Shown here in pieces: positions 26,515 through 34,552 of a stretch of 64,000 nucleotides of DNA. The first letter of the stretch is position 1. Each line of letters opens with the position of its first letter. The notes beneath the pieces are model-generated. The model had not been told where the DNA came from, did not search any database, and saw only the letters and a list, made by a program, of their open reading frames with translations. A program made the translations under genes and the position numbers. Location: NCBI RefSeq assembly GCF_003952425.1, contig NZ_CP034449.1, positions 5,258,001 through 5,322,000 on the forward strand, read 5' to 3'. This DNA is from Mesorhizobium sp. M2A.F.Ca.ET.046.03.2.1 (GTDB taxonomy: Bacteria; Pseudomonadota; Alphaproteobacteria; Rhizobiales; Rhizobiaceae).

Positions 26515-26581
26515 TGGATGCATGTCGCCCAAAGTGTGCAGCGGTTTTGGGGCAAACGACATGCATTAGACAAAGACATAG

Positions 26582-26622
26582 ACCGCGTCGCGCTGAATTC
26601 GTTCAGCGCGACGCGGTTTAGC
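26582..26622 (+). terminator. Terminator hairpin downstream of the OmpA-family gene
   Basis: A perfect 16-bp stem (ACCGCGTCGCGCTGAA against its complement at 26602-26617) closes a TTCG tetraloop, one of the most stable loops known, followed by TTAGCCTTT. Confidence 0.8.
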
Positions 26623-26670
26623 CTTTGATCTCAAGGTCTGATCGGATTTTTGGATTCAGAGCTTGAGATG

Positions 26671-26703
26671 AAGGCCCGTCCGCGTCGGACGGGCCTTTTC
26701 CTT
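26671..26703 (+). terminator. Second terminator hairpin
   Basis: A perfect 12-bp stem (AAGGCCCGTCCG against CGGACGGGCCTT) with a 3-base loop is followed by TTCCTTT. Confidence 0.75.
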
Positions 26704-26826
26704 TCCTGGCTCAAGAAGATTTGTCCTGTCGACTGGAGCTAACTCATTGAATTGCCGCATTGCGACACCCAGATTCCAGACAGGGCGTTCCCTGCCCTGT
26801 CCCGACTCCAGCGGGACACGACTGAG

Positions 26827-26860
26827 CCCCGCCGGTCCCCCTCTCCGGCGGGGTTTTTTG
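26827..26860 (+). terminator. Third terminator, possibly ending a small RNA
   Basis: CCCCGCCGG pairs with CCGGCGGGG across a 9-base loop and is followed by TTTTTTG, a canonical Rho-independent terminator. No protein gene lies between it and the previous terminator 125 bp upstream. It could therefore end a small RNA starting near 26710-26750; no promoter is obvious. Confidence 0.7.
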
Positions 26861-26921
26861 TCTTGAAAACCGGCCCTGTCTGGCCGAAATACCCTCTATC
26901 GCAATCTGACCGGAACCCTTC

Positions 26922-27437
26922 ATGAAGCGTCTCGAACTCGCCATCGAATCCGTCATCCTCGCCTCGCGCTGGCTGCTGGTCGCCTTTTATCTCGGGCTCG
27001 GCGTCGCGCTCGCGATCTACGCGCTCTCCTTCGGCAAGAAGCTCTACGAGTTCGTGACGAGCGTCTTCACGCTCGGCGACACGGACACGATCCTGAAGAT
27101 GCTCGGCCTGATCGACGCCGCGCTTGTCGCCTCACTGGTGGTGATGGTGATCATCTCGGGCTACGAGAATTTCGTCAGCCGCTTCGACGATCAGGACGGC
27201 GAGGTCCATTGGCTGGGCACGATCGATGTCGGCTCGCTGAAGGTCAAGGTCGCCTCGACCATCGTCGCGATCTCGTCGATCCATCTGCTGCAGATCTTCC
27301 TCAACCACTCTTCTTACACGGCGGAGCAACTGATGTGGCTGACCATCATGCATCTGGCCTTCGTGCTTTCGGCGCTGATGCTGGCCTATATCGACCGGGT
27401 GATGGCGCTGGCCAAAGGCAAGAAGATGGAAGAGTAG
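26922..27437 (+). CDS. UPF0114 (YqhA-like) inner-membrane protein
   Basis: This 171-aa protein has several hydrophobic helices (LLVAFYLGLGVALAIYALSF, LIDAALVASLVVMVIISGYE, the helix around IHLLQIF, and MHLAFVLSALMLAYIDRVMA). It also carries the family segment FVSRFDDQDG.VHWLGTIDVGSLKVKVA. Function is unknown; it is conserved in many Proteobacteria. A truncated copy of its last 47 codons occurs at 15441-15584, which shows that this gene or a paralogue has been duplicated and broken. Confidence 0.88.
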   Translation: MKRLELAIESVILASRWLLVAFYLGLGVALAIYALSFGKKLYEFVTSVFTLGDTDTILKMLGLIDAALVASLVVMVIISGYENFVSRFDDQDGEVHWLGTIDVGSLKVKVASTIVAISSIHLLQIFLNHSSYTAEQLMWLTIMHLAFVLSALMLAYIDRVMALAKGKKMEE

Positions 27438-27549
27438 GCGCGAAGAGGCGCTCGGGCCCACAAGCGGCCAAGCGCAGATTCCGTTTTACCTCCGCGATAG
27501 CGTGCATTGCTCCGTAAACCGCGACACAGCTGCGTGTCGTTTTCGACAG

Positions 27550-27596
27550 GCGGATGGCGCGGCCCTCAGGCCGCGCTCGCGATCCCGGCCGCAAAG
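27550..27596. repeat. 47-bp exact repeat, copy 1 (3' end of an NmrA-type gene)
   Basis: This stretch is identical to 29798-29844. There it forms the last ten codons and the 3' flank of the NmrA-family gene. Here no gene body accompanies it, so it is a fragment left by recombination. Confidence 0.8.
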
Positions 27597-27599
27597 ACC

Positions 27600-27695
27600 A
27601 TGACCGTGGGCCGGCATTTCGCCGCTCTGGAGCAGCCGGACCTGCTCGCTGAAGAGGTGCGCGGGTTCTTCAGGCCCTGCGCGGCCGGCTCGTAG
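27600..27695 (+). pseudogene. C-terminal scrap of an alpha/beta hydrolase (epoxide hydrolase type)
   Basis: The frame reads GRHFAALEQPDLLAEEVRGFFR and then a stop. This matches the catalytic-His segment (G.HFAALEQPE.L..D/E.R.FF) that ends epoxide hydrolases and related alpha/beta hydrolases. Nothing of the rest of the enzyme precedes it; upstream is the 47-bp repeat. The remaining bases to 27891 hold no gene I can recognise. Confidence 0.6.
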
Positions 27696-27891
27696 AGGCG
27701 AGGTCCGCGTAACTGCCGCTACCGCTCATCGTTCGAGGCGAAGACACGTCCGTCTCGCCTCGCGCAGAACTTCGGCCCTAAGCAGCGAGGAGCCGCCGGT
27801 TCAGCTGCATTTCTCGCCCGGAGCCGCCGTGTCATGGAAGCCAGCTGAGCTCGGCCTTGAGAGCGCGCGTTTGGCCGTGCGGAAGATGGTT

Positions 27892-28242
27892 TCAAAAAAA
27901 GCCGGCCATATAGCTGAAACGGTAATCTTTATCAGGGCGGACAAAATTGTAACCGGTTGCGACCTTAGTATCGTCGCTCTTGTACATAGACCATATGGCC
28001 AGCAATTCGCCGTGGTGAACAAAGACCTTGTCGGTCTTGAAGTACGTTCCCGGCATCTTCTTCTGGAAGTCCTCGATATGCGCGATGAGGCCGTTGCGCG
28101 TTTTGCCTTCTCCACCCGGGTTCGTGAACACGACGTCGTCGGAAACGCTCTGCTTGAGAAGGCGCTCGCGTTCGGCTGCGACGATTGGGCCGTAGGCGGC
28201 GAGATAGGCGTCCCACCGTCGTTCAAGACTATCGATAGCCAT
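27892..28242 (-). CDS. SnoaL-like/NTF2-fold protein
   Basis: This 116-aa protein has the SnoaL-like polyketide cyclase / nuclear transport factor 2 pattern. A helical N-terminus (IDSLERRWDAYLAAYGPIVAAERERLL) precedes SVSDDVVFTNPGGEGKTRNGLIAHIEDFQKKMPGTYF and beta strands ending YRFSYMAGFF. Family members are small enzymes or binding proteins with a cone-shaped pocket; the ligand is unknown. GAGGATTTGATT precedes the ATG at 28242. It diverges from an AraC regulator gene that may control it. Confidence 0.82.
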   Translation of the reverse strand: MAIDSLERRWDAYLAAYGPIVAAERERLLKQSVSDDVVFTNPGGEGKTRNGLIAHIEDFQKKMPGTYFKTDKVFVHHGELLAIWSMYKSDDTKVATGYNFVRPDKDYRFSYMAGFF

Positions 28243-28390
28243 AATCAAATCCTCGGATATTTTCGTGTTTGCCCCAAGCATGGGAGTGAAACGCGCAATT
28301 GACCTTCAACGTGCTCAGGGAATATATGTCTACGGGGCCGTACGGTCGATAATCGAAAGCCCAAAACCGTTTACGTATCGTCCAATCCGC

Positions 28391-29311
28391 ATGGATCCAT
28401 TCCTCGATCTCATTGGCTTGCTTCGGCCGCGCGCAACATTATGGGGAGGTCTTGAAGCCTCAGGCCGATGGGCTCTGTCGTTTCGAAAGAGAGACGATCT
28501 TCTGTTTTGCTGGGTCGAGCAAGGCGAGTGTCAACTGGTCCGGTCCGCTCATTCACCCGTGCTATTGCAACGCGAGGATTTCGTCCTGATCCGGACTTCC
28601 GCGCCATTCACTCTCACGTCGGACCCGTCGATAGAGCCGGTGGACAGTGAAGCGGCGGTCGCTGCGACAAAGAATCCTCGTCTGCGGCTCGGTGAGGGCA
28701 CGGACTCCCCCGTTACCTTGCATGCGGGCCGGTTCGGCTTCGATACGGCCAATGAGAATCTTTTGGCCGGTCTGATGCCATCCTTCGTCCATATACTGGC
28801 CGATGACACATCCTCGGGCCGCGTGCGCTCGCTGTTGTCGATGAACGAGACAGAATCCAGATATCCTGGACCCGGCAGCGAATTTATCATCGCACGCTTG
28901 GTTGAATTGATCCTTGTGGAGATATTGCGGACAAAAGTGCCGCAAGTGGATGAAGAGCATGCAGGTCTGCTCGCCGGCCTTGCCGATCCGGTAACCTCGC
29001 GCGCGCTCTCTGCAATGCACAAAGACGTTGCCCACAACTGGACCGTTGCGGATCTAGCTCGGCTTTGCGGTGTTTCCCGGTCATCATTTGCTACCAGATT
29101 CCGCAAGGTCGTGGGAACAGGTCCTATCGAATACCTGCTGCAGTGGAGGATGGCCGTGGCCAAGGATGAGCTGCGCCGCGGAACGCGGAGCGTTGGGGAG
29201 ATCGCCCTGGCGATCGGCTTTCAATCGTCGAGCGCATTCAGCACGGCGTTCGCACGCGTTGTGGGATGTCCACCGAAATACTTCAGCTGCCTCCCTCCAG
29301 GGCAGCTTTGA
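28391..29311 (+). CDS. AraC family transcriptional regulator (cupin_6 N-terminus)
   Basis: This protein of about 306 aa has an N-terminal AraC-type cupin (starting MDPFLDLIGLLRPRATLWGGLEASG) and two C-terminal helix-turn-helix motifs (WTVADLARLCGVSRSSFATRFRKVVG and RSVGEIALAIGFQSSSAFSTAF, with the closing GCPPKYF). The subgroup often regulates short-chain dehydrogenases, alkylhydroperoxidases or SnoaL-type genes lying next to it. I chose the ATG at 28391 because the conserved domain begins there. It is divergent to the SnoaL gene. Confidence 0.9.
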   Translation: MDPFLDLIGLLRPRATLWGGLEASGRWALSFRKRDDLLFCWVEQGECQLVRSAHSPVLLQREDFVLIRTSAPFTLTSDPSIEPVDSEAAVAATKNPRLRLGEGTDSPVTLHAGRFGFDTANENLLAGLMPSFVHILADDTSSGRVRSLLSMNETESRYPGPGSEFIIARLVELILVEILRTKVPQVDEEHAGLLAGLADPVTSRALSAMHKDVAHNWTVADLARLCGVSRSSFATRFRKVVGTGPIEYLLQWRMAVAKDELRRGTRSVGEIALAIGFQSSSAFSTAFARVVGCPPKYFSCLPPGQL

Positions 29312-29449
29312 TCTCGTCGACACGCGGTAGGATGTAGCCGAAGCCACGCATCGTGCGATGAACGATCCCTCAAGCCTGTCGTGCGGATTTCCGCAGGAGC
29401 TGACGCGTGGGCCTGCACGTCAGCGACGTGACACGGCCGAGCGCCCTGG

Positions 29450-29797
29450 TCAGCCGTGCAAAGAGGCCGCGACGAGGCTCTGCATCGAGGTGGTAGGACG
29501 ACCGATCAGCCGACCCAGCGCGCCACCGTCGTCGAACAGCGCCCCGCGCGAGGCCGCGACGTCGGCATCGGCCAGAAGTGCAGCGAGATCGGCTGGCAGG
29601 CCGGCACCCGTCAACAGATCCCTGTAGTCAGCCTCGGACAGATCGTTGTGGATGATCGTCTTGCCTGATTGCCGCGAAACCTCCATCGCAAGCTCGGCAA
29701 ATGTGAAGGCATGGTCTGCGGCGAGCTCGTAGGTCCTCCCCACCTGATCGCTGGCCGTGAGCACCGCGGCTGCGGCCTCGGCATAGTCCCGCCGCGC
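29450..29797 (-). pseudogene. Duplicated 3' part of qorB
   Basis: The minus-strand frame from about 29797 to the stop at 29450 encodes the last 115 or so residues of a QorB-like protein (RDYAEAAAAVLTASDQVGRTYEL onward to SLVAASLHG). It is roughly nine-tenths identical in DNA to 31891-32240, the 3' end of the neighbouring qorB. Homology ends abruptly in GCATAGTCCCGCCGCGC, where the NmrA gene end is joined on. The N-terminal NAD-binding part is missing, so it is a broken copy. Confidence 0.8.
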
Positions 29798-29844
29798 GCG
29801 GATGGCGCGGCCCTCAGGCCGCGCTCGCGATCCCGGCCGCAAAG
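29798..29844. repeat. 47-bp exact repeat, copy 2
   Basis: Identical to 27550-27596. It spans the stop codon of the NmrA-type gene and sits exactly at the junction with the duplicated qorB fragment, suggesting that it marks a recombination point. Confidence 0.8.
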
Positions 29845-30683
29845 TCGCGATAGGTGTGCAGGGGGCGGCCCAAAATACTGACCAGCCGTACAACGTCATC
29901 GGCCTCCGGGATCATGCCGTCGCAGACATAGCGTTCGGCCATCAAGCGCATCTCGTAGGCCGTCCATTTCGGCATGAAGCTCGCCATGTTCTGCTCGAAC
30001 GCGCCGGGATCGTCGCCCCCATAGACCACCGGGCGACCCAGAAGGTCCGACCAGATCCTGGCCACGTCGGGGCCGGTCAGCGTGTCGGGCCCCACCACGT
30101 TGATGGTCTCGACCGGCAGCTTGCCGGGCGCGGAGTCGCGGCGGATCAGCTCGATCGCGGCTACTTCGGCGATGTCACGAGCGTCGACCATGGCTACGCC
30201 CTTGCTGCCAATCGGCATCGGATAGACGCCGTGCTCCATAATGACGTCCTTTACCATCCACTCGTTGTCGATGAAGTAGGTCGGACGCAAGATCGTGGCG
30301 CTGAAGTCCATCTGCACCAGCATGCGCTCGGCGCCGAACTTCACGGCGAAATGCGGGACGTTCACCGCCCGATCGGCTTCGAACACGGAGAGATAGACGA
30401 CACGGTCGACGCCCGCTTCGCGAGCAACGTTAAGCGTGATGATCGCCTGGGCAAATTCGTCACCCGTGACGGCATTGAGCAGGAAGAGCGTGCTCACGTC
30501 TTTGAAGGCGCTGCGCAGTGCATCGATGTCGAGGAGATCGCCCTTGGCGACGTCGACACCGGTCGGAAAGCTGGCTTTCGCAGGGTCGCGGGTCAGCACA
30601 CGCACGGTTGCGCCGCGCTGGAGGAGTTGATCGACGACATGGCGGCCGACGCGGCCGGTGGCACCTGTAACGAGGATGGTCAT
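29814..30683 (-). CDS. NmrA family NAD(P)-binding oxidoreductase or sensor
   Basis: This 289-aa atypical SDR has the N-terminal dinucleotide motif ILVTGATGRVGRHVVDQLL, then DPAKASFPTGVDVAKGDLLD and FAVKFGAERMLVQMDFSATILRPTYFIDN. The active-site Tyr-x-x-x-Lys of classical SDRs is absent, as usual in NmrA-like proteins. It may be a redox enzyme or a redox-sensing regulator. It is divergent to a LysR gene (start 30791), the likely controller. Its 3' end carries the 47-bp repeat. Confidence 0.87.
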   Translation of the reverse strand: MTILVTGATGRVGRHVVDQLLQRGATVRVLTRDPAKASFPTGVDVAKGDLLDIDALRSAFKDVSTLFLLNAVTGDEFAQAIITLNVAREAGVDRVVYLSVFEADRAVNVPHFAVKFGAERMLVQMDFSATILRPTYFIDNEWMVKDVIMEHGVYPMPIGSKGVAMVDARDIAEVAAIELIRRDSAPGKLPVETINVVGPDTLTGPDVARIWSDLLGRPVVYGGDDPGAFEQNMASFMPKWTAYEMRLMAERYVCDGMIPEADDVVRLVSILGRPLHTYRDFAAGIASAA

Positions 30684-30790
30684 TGGGGTTCACTTTCTGT
30701 TTGAGTTAAAAGGCACGCTCAAAATGAGTGATCCACATGCATCCCGATAGATGGTATGTTTGGACGGGTCGTCTCACTGGTGGAACAGAA

Positions 30791-31696
30791 ATGAACAAAA
30801 TCGTGGATCTTCTCGCTCTTGCCGACTTCAACCTGGTGGCCCGCCACGGCGGGTTCGGAAAGGCCTCGCGCGCAGCCGGCCGGCCAAAGGCTACTCTTTC
30901 CAGACGCGTGGCCGATCTCGAGGCAAGTCTTGATCTGCGCCTGTTCGAACGTGGTTCGCGGACGCTCAAGCTCACGGAGGAGGGACGGGCCCTGTTTGAA
31001 CGAACGGGCTTTCTGCTCACAGAACTGGATGAGACGGCGAAGGCGATCGCTTCGGGCGGCCATAGCCCGCGTGGCCGCCTACGCATTAGCGCGCCACTGC
31101 TCTTTTCTCAGACCGCGGTCGGAAAGCTCGCGGCCGGCTTCGTCCTTAGATACCCGGAGGTTCGGTTGGAGATCACCACGGAAGACAGGGCCGTGGATAT
31201 GATCGAAGAAGCCTACGACCTCGTCATCCGGGTGAACCCGCAGCCGGATGCCAGCCTTGTCGGGCGAGTGTTCCTGCGCGATCGGCTGGTGGTGGTGGCC
31301 AGTCCGCACCTGACGGCCCCAGCCTCTGGGCACCCTGTTCCCGCGATCAGTCGAGGCTCGTTGAACGAGTCCGAAGCCTGGCAAGTCATGACCTCGTCCG
31401 GCAAGTCGACGATCAACGCCAAGCCAGTGCTCAGCCTGGCGTCATTCGTCATGGTCCGAGATGCGGTGCGCATGGGGCTCGGCGCCGCGCGCCTGCCGTT
31501 GTCGCTTGCCAGTGGCGATCTGGCTGCCGGCACACTGGTGCATTGGGGGGATGTGTCAGGGCCCGAGACGGCGCTTTGGGCCCTTTATCCCTCGAGGCGT
31601 TTGCTCAGCCCCCGCGTGTCAGCGTTCCTCGACTACTTGAAGGAAGCCTTTCCGCAGGGGACGGCTGATGAATTGGCAGCCTATGTCGCGGACTGA
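30791..31696 (+). CDS. LysR family transcriptional regulator
   Basis: This protein of about 301 aa has an N-terminal winged helix (DFNLVARHGGFGKASRAAGRPKATLSRRVADLEASLDLRLFERG) and an effector domain beginning GRLRISAPLLFSQTAVGKLAAGF. It belongs to the large rhizobial group that controls adjacent oxidoreductase genes. The ATG at 30791 fits the family; the upstream frame from 30728 is not needed. It diverges from the NmrA gene. Its 3' end faces the frameshifted qorB, with a hairpin between them. Confidence 0.9.
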   Translation: MNKIVDLLALADFNLVARHGGFGKASRAAGRPKATLSRRVADLEASLDLRLFERGSRTLKLTEEGRALFERTGFLLTELDETAKAIASGGHSPRGRLRISAPLLFSQTAVGKLAAGFVLRYPEVRLEITTEDRAVDMIEEAYDLVIRVNPQPDASLVGRVFLRDRLVVVASPHLTAPASGHPVPAISRGSLNESEAWQVMTSSGKSTINAKPVLSLASFVMVRDAVRMGLGAARLPLSLASGDLAAGTLVHWGDVSGPETALWALYPSRRLLSPRVSAFLDYLKEAFPQGTADELAAYVAD

Positions 31697-31874
31697 GCAA
31701 TTCGGCCACCGTTCCTACGAACCCACCCGCGGCGAGCAAAACGGCGAACAAGACAAGCGGAGCAAGTGGGAAAACTCCGGGTGGCGCAACACGCTCAACA
31801 CCGCAGCCGCCATGGTGACGGCCGTTGGTGTCAGCGCAACGCGTGTTGCACGCCCGGTTCTGTCAACGTGACAT

Positions 31875-31897
31875 CGGCTGAGCGCCTGGCTCAGCCG
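31875..31897. terminator. Hairpin between the convergent LysR and qorB genes
   Basis: CGGCTGAG and CTCAGCCG form an 8-bp perfect stem with a 7-base loop overlapping the qorB stop. No T-run is present. A poorer version of the hairpin remains at the duplicated copy near 29436. Confidence 0.45.
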
Positions 31898-32744
31898 TGC
31901 AAGGAGGCCGCGACGAGGCTCTGCATCGAGGTGGTCGGACGACCGATCAGCCGCCCCAGCGCGCCACCGTCATCGAACAGCGCCCCGCGCGAGGCCGCGG
32001 CGTCGGCATCGGCCAGAAGTGCAGCGAGATCGGCAGGCAGGCCGGCGCCCGTCATCACATCCCTGTAGTCAGCCTCGGACAGGTCGTTGTAGATGATCGT
32101 CTTGCCCGATTGCCGCGAGACCTCCGCCGCAAGCTTGGCAAATGTGAAGGCATGGTCTGCGGCGAGCTCATAGGTCCTCCCCGCCTGGTCGCTGGCCGTC
32201 AGCACCGCGGCTGCGGCCTCGGCATAGTCCCGCCGCGCCGCGGATGAGAAGCGCCCGTCCTTCGCAGCGCCGACGAAGGCGCCGTGCTCAAGCGCTGCCG
32301 GGAGCGCCATGAGATGGTTTTCGGTGTACCAACCATTGCGCAGGATCACGGCGGGCAGGCCCGAGGCAGCGATGACCTCCTCCGTCTGCCGATGCTCGAT
32401 CGCGAGCATCGCGGGCGACGTGTCGGCGTGCAGCATGCTCGTATAGGCGATCAGCGAAACGCCGGCCGCTGTTGCTGCGTCGATCACGGTACGATGCCGC
32501 GGAAGGCGGCCACTGACTTGGGTCGAGGAAATCAACAACAGTTTCTCGACGCCGGCCAGGGCCGAACGGAGCGTGTCGGGCCGGCTGTAGTCAGCCTCGC
32601 GCACGACACGCCGCGTTCGGTCAGATCGCTGGCCTTTGCAGGGTCGCGAACCGCCGCGACGATCCGGTCAGCGGGAATGGTCTTCAGCAGCGCCTCGATC
32701 ACGAGGCGGCCCAGTTGTCCTGTTGCTCCAGTTACTGCGTACAT
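31891..32744 (-). pseudogene. qorB: qorB-like NAD(P)H:quinone oxidoreductase, frameshifted
   Basis: The 5' part (MYAVTGATGQLGRLVIEALL, DRIVAAVRDPAKASDLTERGV) and the 3' part (READYSRPDTLRSALAGVEKLLLISS, then LIAYTSMLHADTSPAM) together make a QorB/YtfG-type quinone oxidoreductase of about 284 aa. They are in different frames: one base is missing near 32607, between ERGV and READY. The frameshift is isolated and the rest is intact, so it may be recent or a sequencing error. It is divergent to an HxlR regulator, the usual partner of qorB. A 3' fragment of it is duplicated at 29450. Confidence 0.82.
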
Positions 32745-32824
32745 TGTTCAGTCCATTTCGTGTTTGTCGGATGAATAGCCCCTAAATAGCGACGATCGTT
32801 ACCACGGGAAACCACGTATCTTGG

Positions 32825-32848
32825 GGTTACCATCGTTTTCCGGTAACC
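32825..32848. promoter_or_regulatory. Candidate HxlR operator
   Basis: GGTTACC at 32825-32831 and GGTAACC at 32842-32848 form a perfect 7-bp inverted repeat with a 10-base spacer, in the promoter region between qorB and the HxlR gene. A further half-site, GTTACC, lies at 32798-32803 nearer qorB. HxlR-type dimers bind repeats of this kind next to the genes they control. Confidence 0.55.
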
Positions 32849-32879
32849 AACTGGAAACTGCCCCGCAAAGGGATGTGCG

Positions 32880-33227
32880 ATGGTTCTCAAGGTAAGGAAG
32901 AAAGTGGCGACGCTCCCCGGTTGCCCGATGTCGAAGTGCATGGATCTGCTCGGCGGTTGCTGGACGCCGGAGGTGCTCTGGTCATTGAGTGAAGGGCCGC
33001 GCCGGTTCTCCGAATTGCGCCGCGATAACCCCTTCATCTCCGCGAAGGTCATGACGAGCCGGCTGCGTGACCTTGAGCAGCGTGGCGTCCTGACCCGCCA
33101 CGTCATGCCGACGTCGCCTCCGACGGTGGAATATGAGCTGACGTCATTGGGGCAGGAACTGCTCCCCGCGATCAGATCGATCGTCGATGTCGGTTCGCGC
33201 CTGCTGCTGCGTGACTCTTCAGGCTAG
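32880..33227 (+). CDS. HxlR family transcriptional regulator (QorR/YodB-like)
   Basis: This 115-aa winged-helix protein carries the HxlR core: CMDLLGGCWTPEVLWSLSEGPRRFSELRRDNPFISAKVMTSRLRDLEQRGVLTR. Homologues such as YodB, HypR and QorR sense electrophiles, quinones or hypochlorite through an N-terminal cysteine. Cys15 and Cys20 here (PGCPMSKCMD) are candidates. It probably regulates the divergent qorB through the palindrome at 32825-32848. AAAGGGA precedes the ATG. Confidence 0.9.
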   Translation: MVLKVRKKVATLPGCPMSKCMDLLGGCWTPEVLWSLSEGPRRFSELRRDNPFISAKVMTSRLRDLEQRGVLTRHVMPTSPPTVEYELTSLGQELLPAIRSIVDVGSRLLLRDSSG

Positions 33228-33296
33228 AGCGATGGCGCGGTTTGCTTGCCGAGAAAAAATTCCGAAGCTGGCGGTCGAATTGGAATAATCTATCTC

Positions 33297-33307
33297 TACA
33301 GACTTAG
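33297..33307. promoter_or_regulatory. TAYAGACTYAG motif upstream of ssuD
   Basis: TACAGACTTAG lies 72 bp before the ssuD start. A matching TATAGACTCAG lies 73 bp before sfnG (36046). The same sequence at the same distance from two organosulfur monooxygenase genes suggests a shared regulator site or promoter box. Confidence 0.4.
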
Positions 33308-33379
33308 GGGAATAATACCCTATAGCGCGATGCTTCACGGCCACGTCGAGGCAGTTTGACGCCATAGGAACAGACAGGA

Positions 33380-34552
33380 ATGGTTCACGAAACCCCCGAC
33401 CGCATCAAAGTCCTGTGGTTCCTGCCGACCCATGGCGACAGCCGCTATCTTGGCACCTCGGAAGGGGGCCGGGCGGTCGATCTGCCTTATCTGACGCAAG
33501 TGGCGCAGGCGGCCGACACGCTTGGCTATTACGGCGTGCTCCTGCCGACGGGCAGGTCCTGCGAAGATTCCTGGGTTATCGCATCGGCTCTGGCGCCGCT
33601 GACAGAGCGGTTGCGTTTCTTGGTCGCGGTGCGGCCCGGCCTGCAGTCGCCGACGCTCGCGGCGCGCATGACGGCAACGCTCGACCGCATCTCCAACGGA
33701 CGGCTGCTGATCAATGTCGTCACCGGCGGCGATCCGCTGGAGAACAAGGGCGACGGCATCTTTCAGTCGCATGCCGAGCGCTACGAGGTGACGCAGGAAT
33801 TCCTGCAGGTCTACAAGCGCGTGCTGAGCGGCGAGACGGTCGAGCATCAGGGCAAGCATTTCCGCATCGAGGATGGCCGCCTCCTGTTCCCGCCGGTGCA
33901 GACGCCCTATCCGCCGCTCTATTTCGGCGGGTCTTCCGATGCGGGCTCGACCGTGGCGGCGCAGGAGATCGACAAATATCTGACCTGGGGCGAGCCGCCC
34001 GCCGATGTCGCGCGCAAGCTCGACGGCGTGCGCGCGCTCGCCGAAAAAGCGGGTCGCAAGCTCTCCTTCGGCATCCGCCTGCACGTCATCGCCCGCGAAA
34101 CCACCGAGGAAGCCTGGGCCGCCGCCGATAGGCTGATCAGCCGGCTCGACGACGCGACCATCGCTTCGGCGCAGAAGGTTTTCGCGCGCATGGACTCGGT
34201 CGGCCAGGCGCGGATGAGCGCGCTGCATGGCGGCGACCGGTCCAAGCTGGAGATCGCGCCGAACCTGTGGGCCGGCGTCGGCCTGGTGCGCGGCGGCGCC
34301 GGCACCGCGCTGGTCGGCGATCCGGCCACGATCGCCGAGCGCATCGACGAATACAGGCGGCTCGGCATCGACACCTTCATCCTCTCGGGCTATCCGCATC
34401 TCGAAGAAGCGTATCGCTTCGGCGAGCTGGTGCTGCCGCATTTGCCGACCGAGCATCCGGTCAAGGCGCCCGGCTCGTTCGTCAACACCGGTCCTTTCGG
34501 CGAAACGATCGCAGGCGACCATCGTCCGAATTCGCTCGCCAGCGCGTCGTGA
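33380..34552 (+). CDS. ssuD: FMNH2-dependent alkanesulfonate monooxygenase
   Basis: This 390-aa TIM-barrel enzyme of the bacterial luciferase family opens [28 protein letters not shown], which is specific for SsuD-type sulfonate monooxygenases. It continues with [13 protein letters not shown] and [16 protein letters not shown]. SsuD cleaves the C-S bond of alkanesulfonates with O2 and FMNH2, giving an aldehyde and sulfite, in the cytoplasm under sulfate limitation. No ssuE flavin reductase or ssuABC genes are adjacent; a branched-chain-type ABC transporter lies downstream instead. The next gene overlaps it by four bases. Confidence 0.9.
   Translation: MVHETPDRIKVLWFLPTHGDSRYLGTSEGGRAVDLPYLTQVAQAADTLGYYGVLLPTGRSCEDSWVIASALAPLTERLRFLVAVRPGLQSPTLAARMTATLDRISNGRLLINVVTGGDPLENKGDGIFQSHAERYEVTQEFLQVYKRVLSGETVEHQGKHFRIEDGRLLFPPVQTPYPPLYFGGSSDAGSTVAAQEIDKYLTWGEPPADVARKLDGVRALAEKAGRKLSFGIRLHVIARETTEEAWAAADRLISRLDDATIASAQKVFARMDSVGQARMSALHGGDRSKLEIAPNLWAGVGLVRGGAGTALVGDPATIAERIDEYRRLGIDTFILSGYPHLEEAYRFGELVLPHLPTEHPVKAPGSFVNTGPFGETIAGDHRPNSLASAS

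Noticed and set aside
24202..26562. A 786-codon open frame on the minus strand opposite the OmpA-family gene
   Set aside because: It is a leucine-rich mirror of the Q/K/R/P-rich repeats, has no ribosome binding site or domain, and the plus strand has a signal peptide and an OmpA domain.
27696..27891. Possible gene between the hydrolase scrap and the SnoaL gene
   Set aside because: No start, domain or coding bias visible on either strand.
29285..29372. Minus-strand peptide ending HRTMRGFGYILPRVDEIK, like the tail of an OmpR-type regulator
   Set aside because: A stop codon lies just upstream in frame and the match is too short; it overlaps the AraC gene end.
31697..31871. Plus-strand short frame after the LysR gene
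   Set aside because: Its apparent start lies inside the LysR coding end, and the peptide shows no domain.
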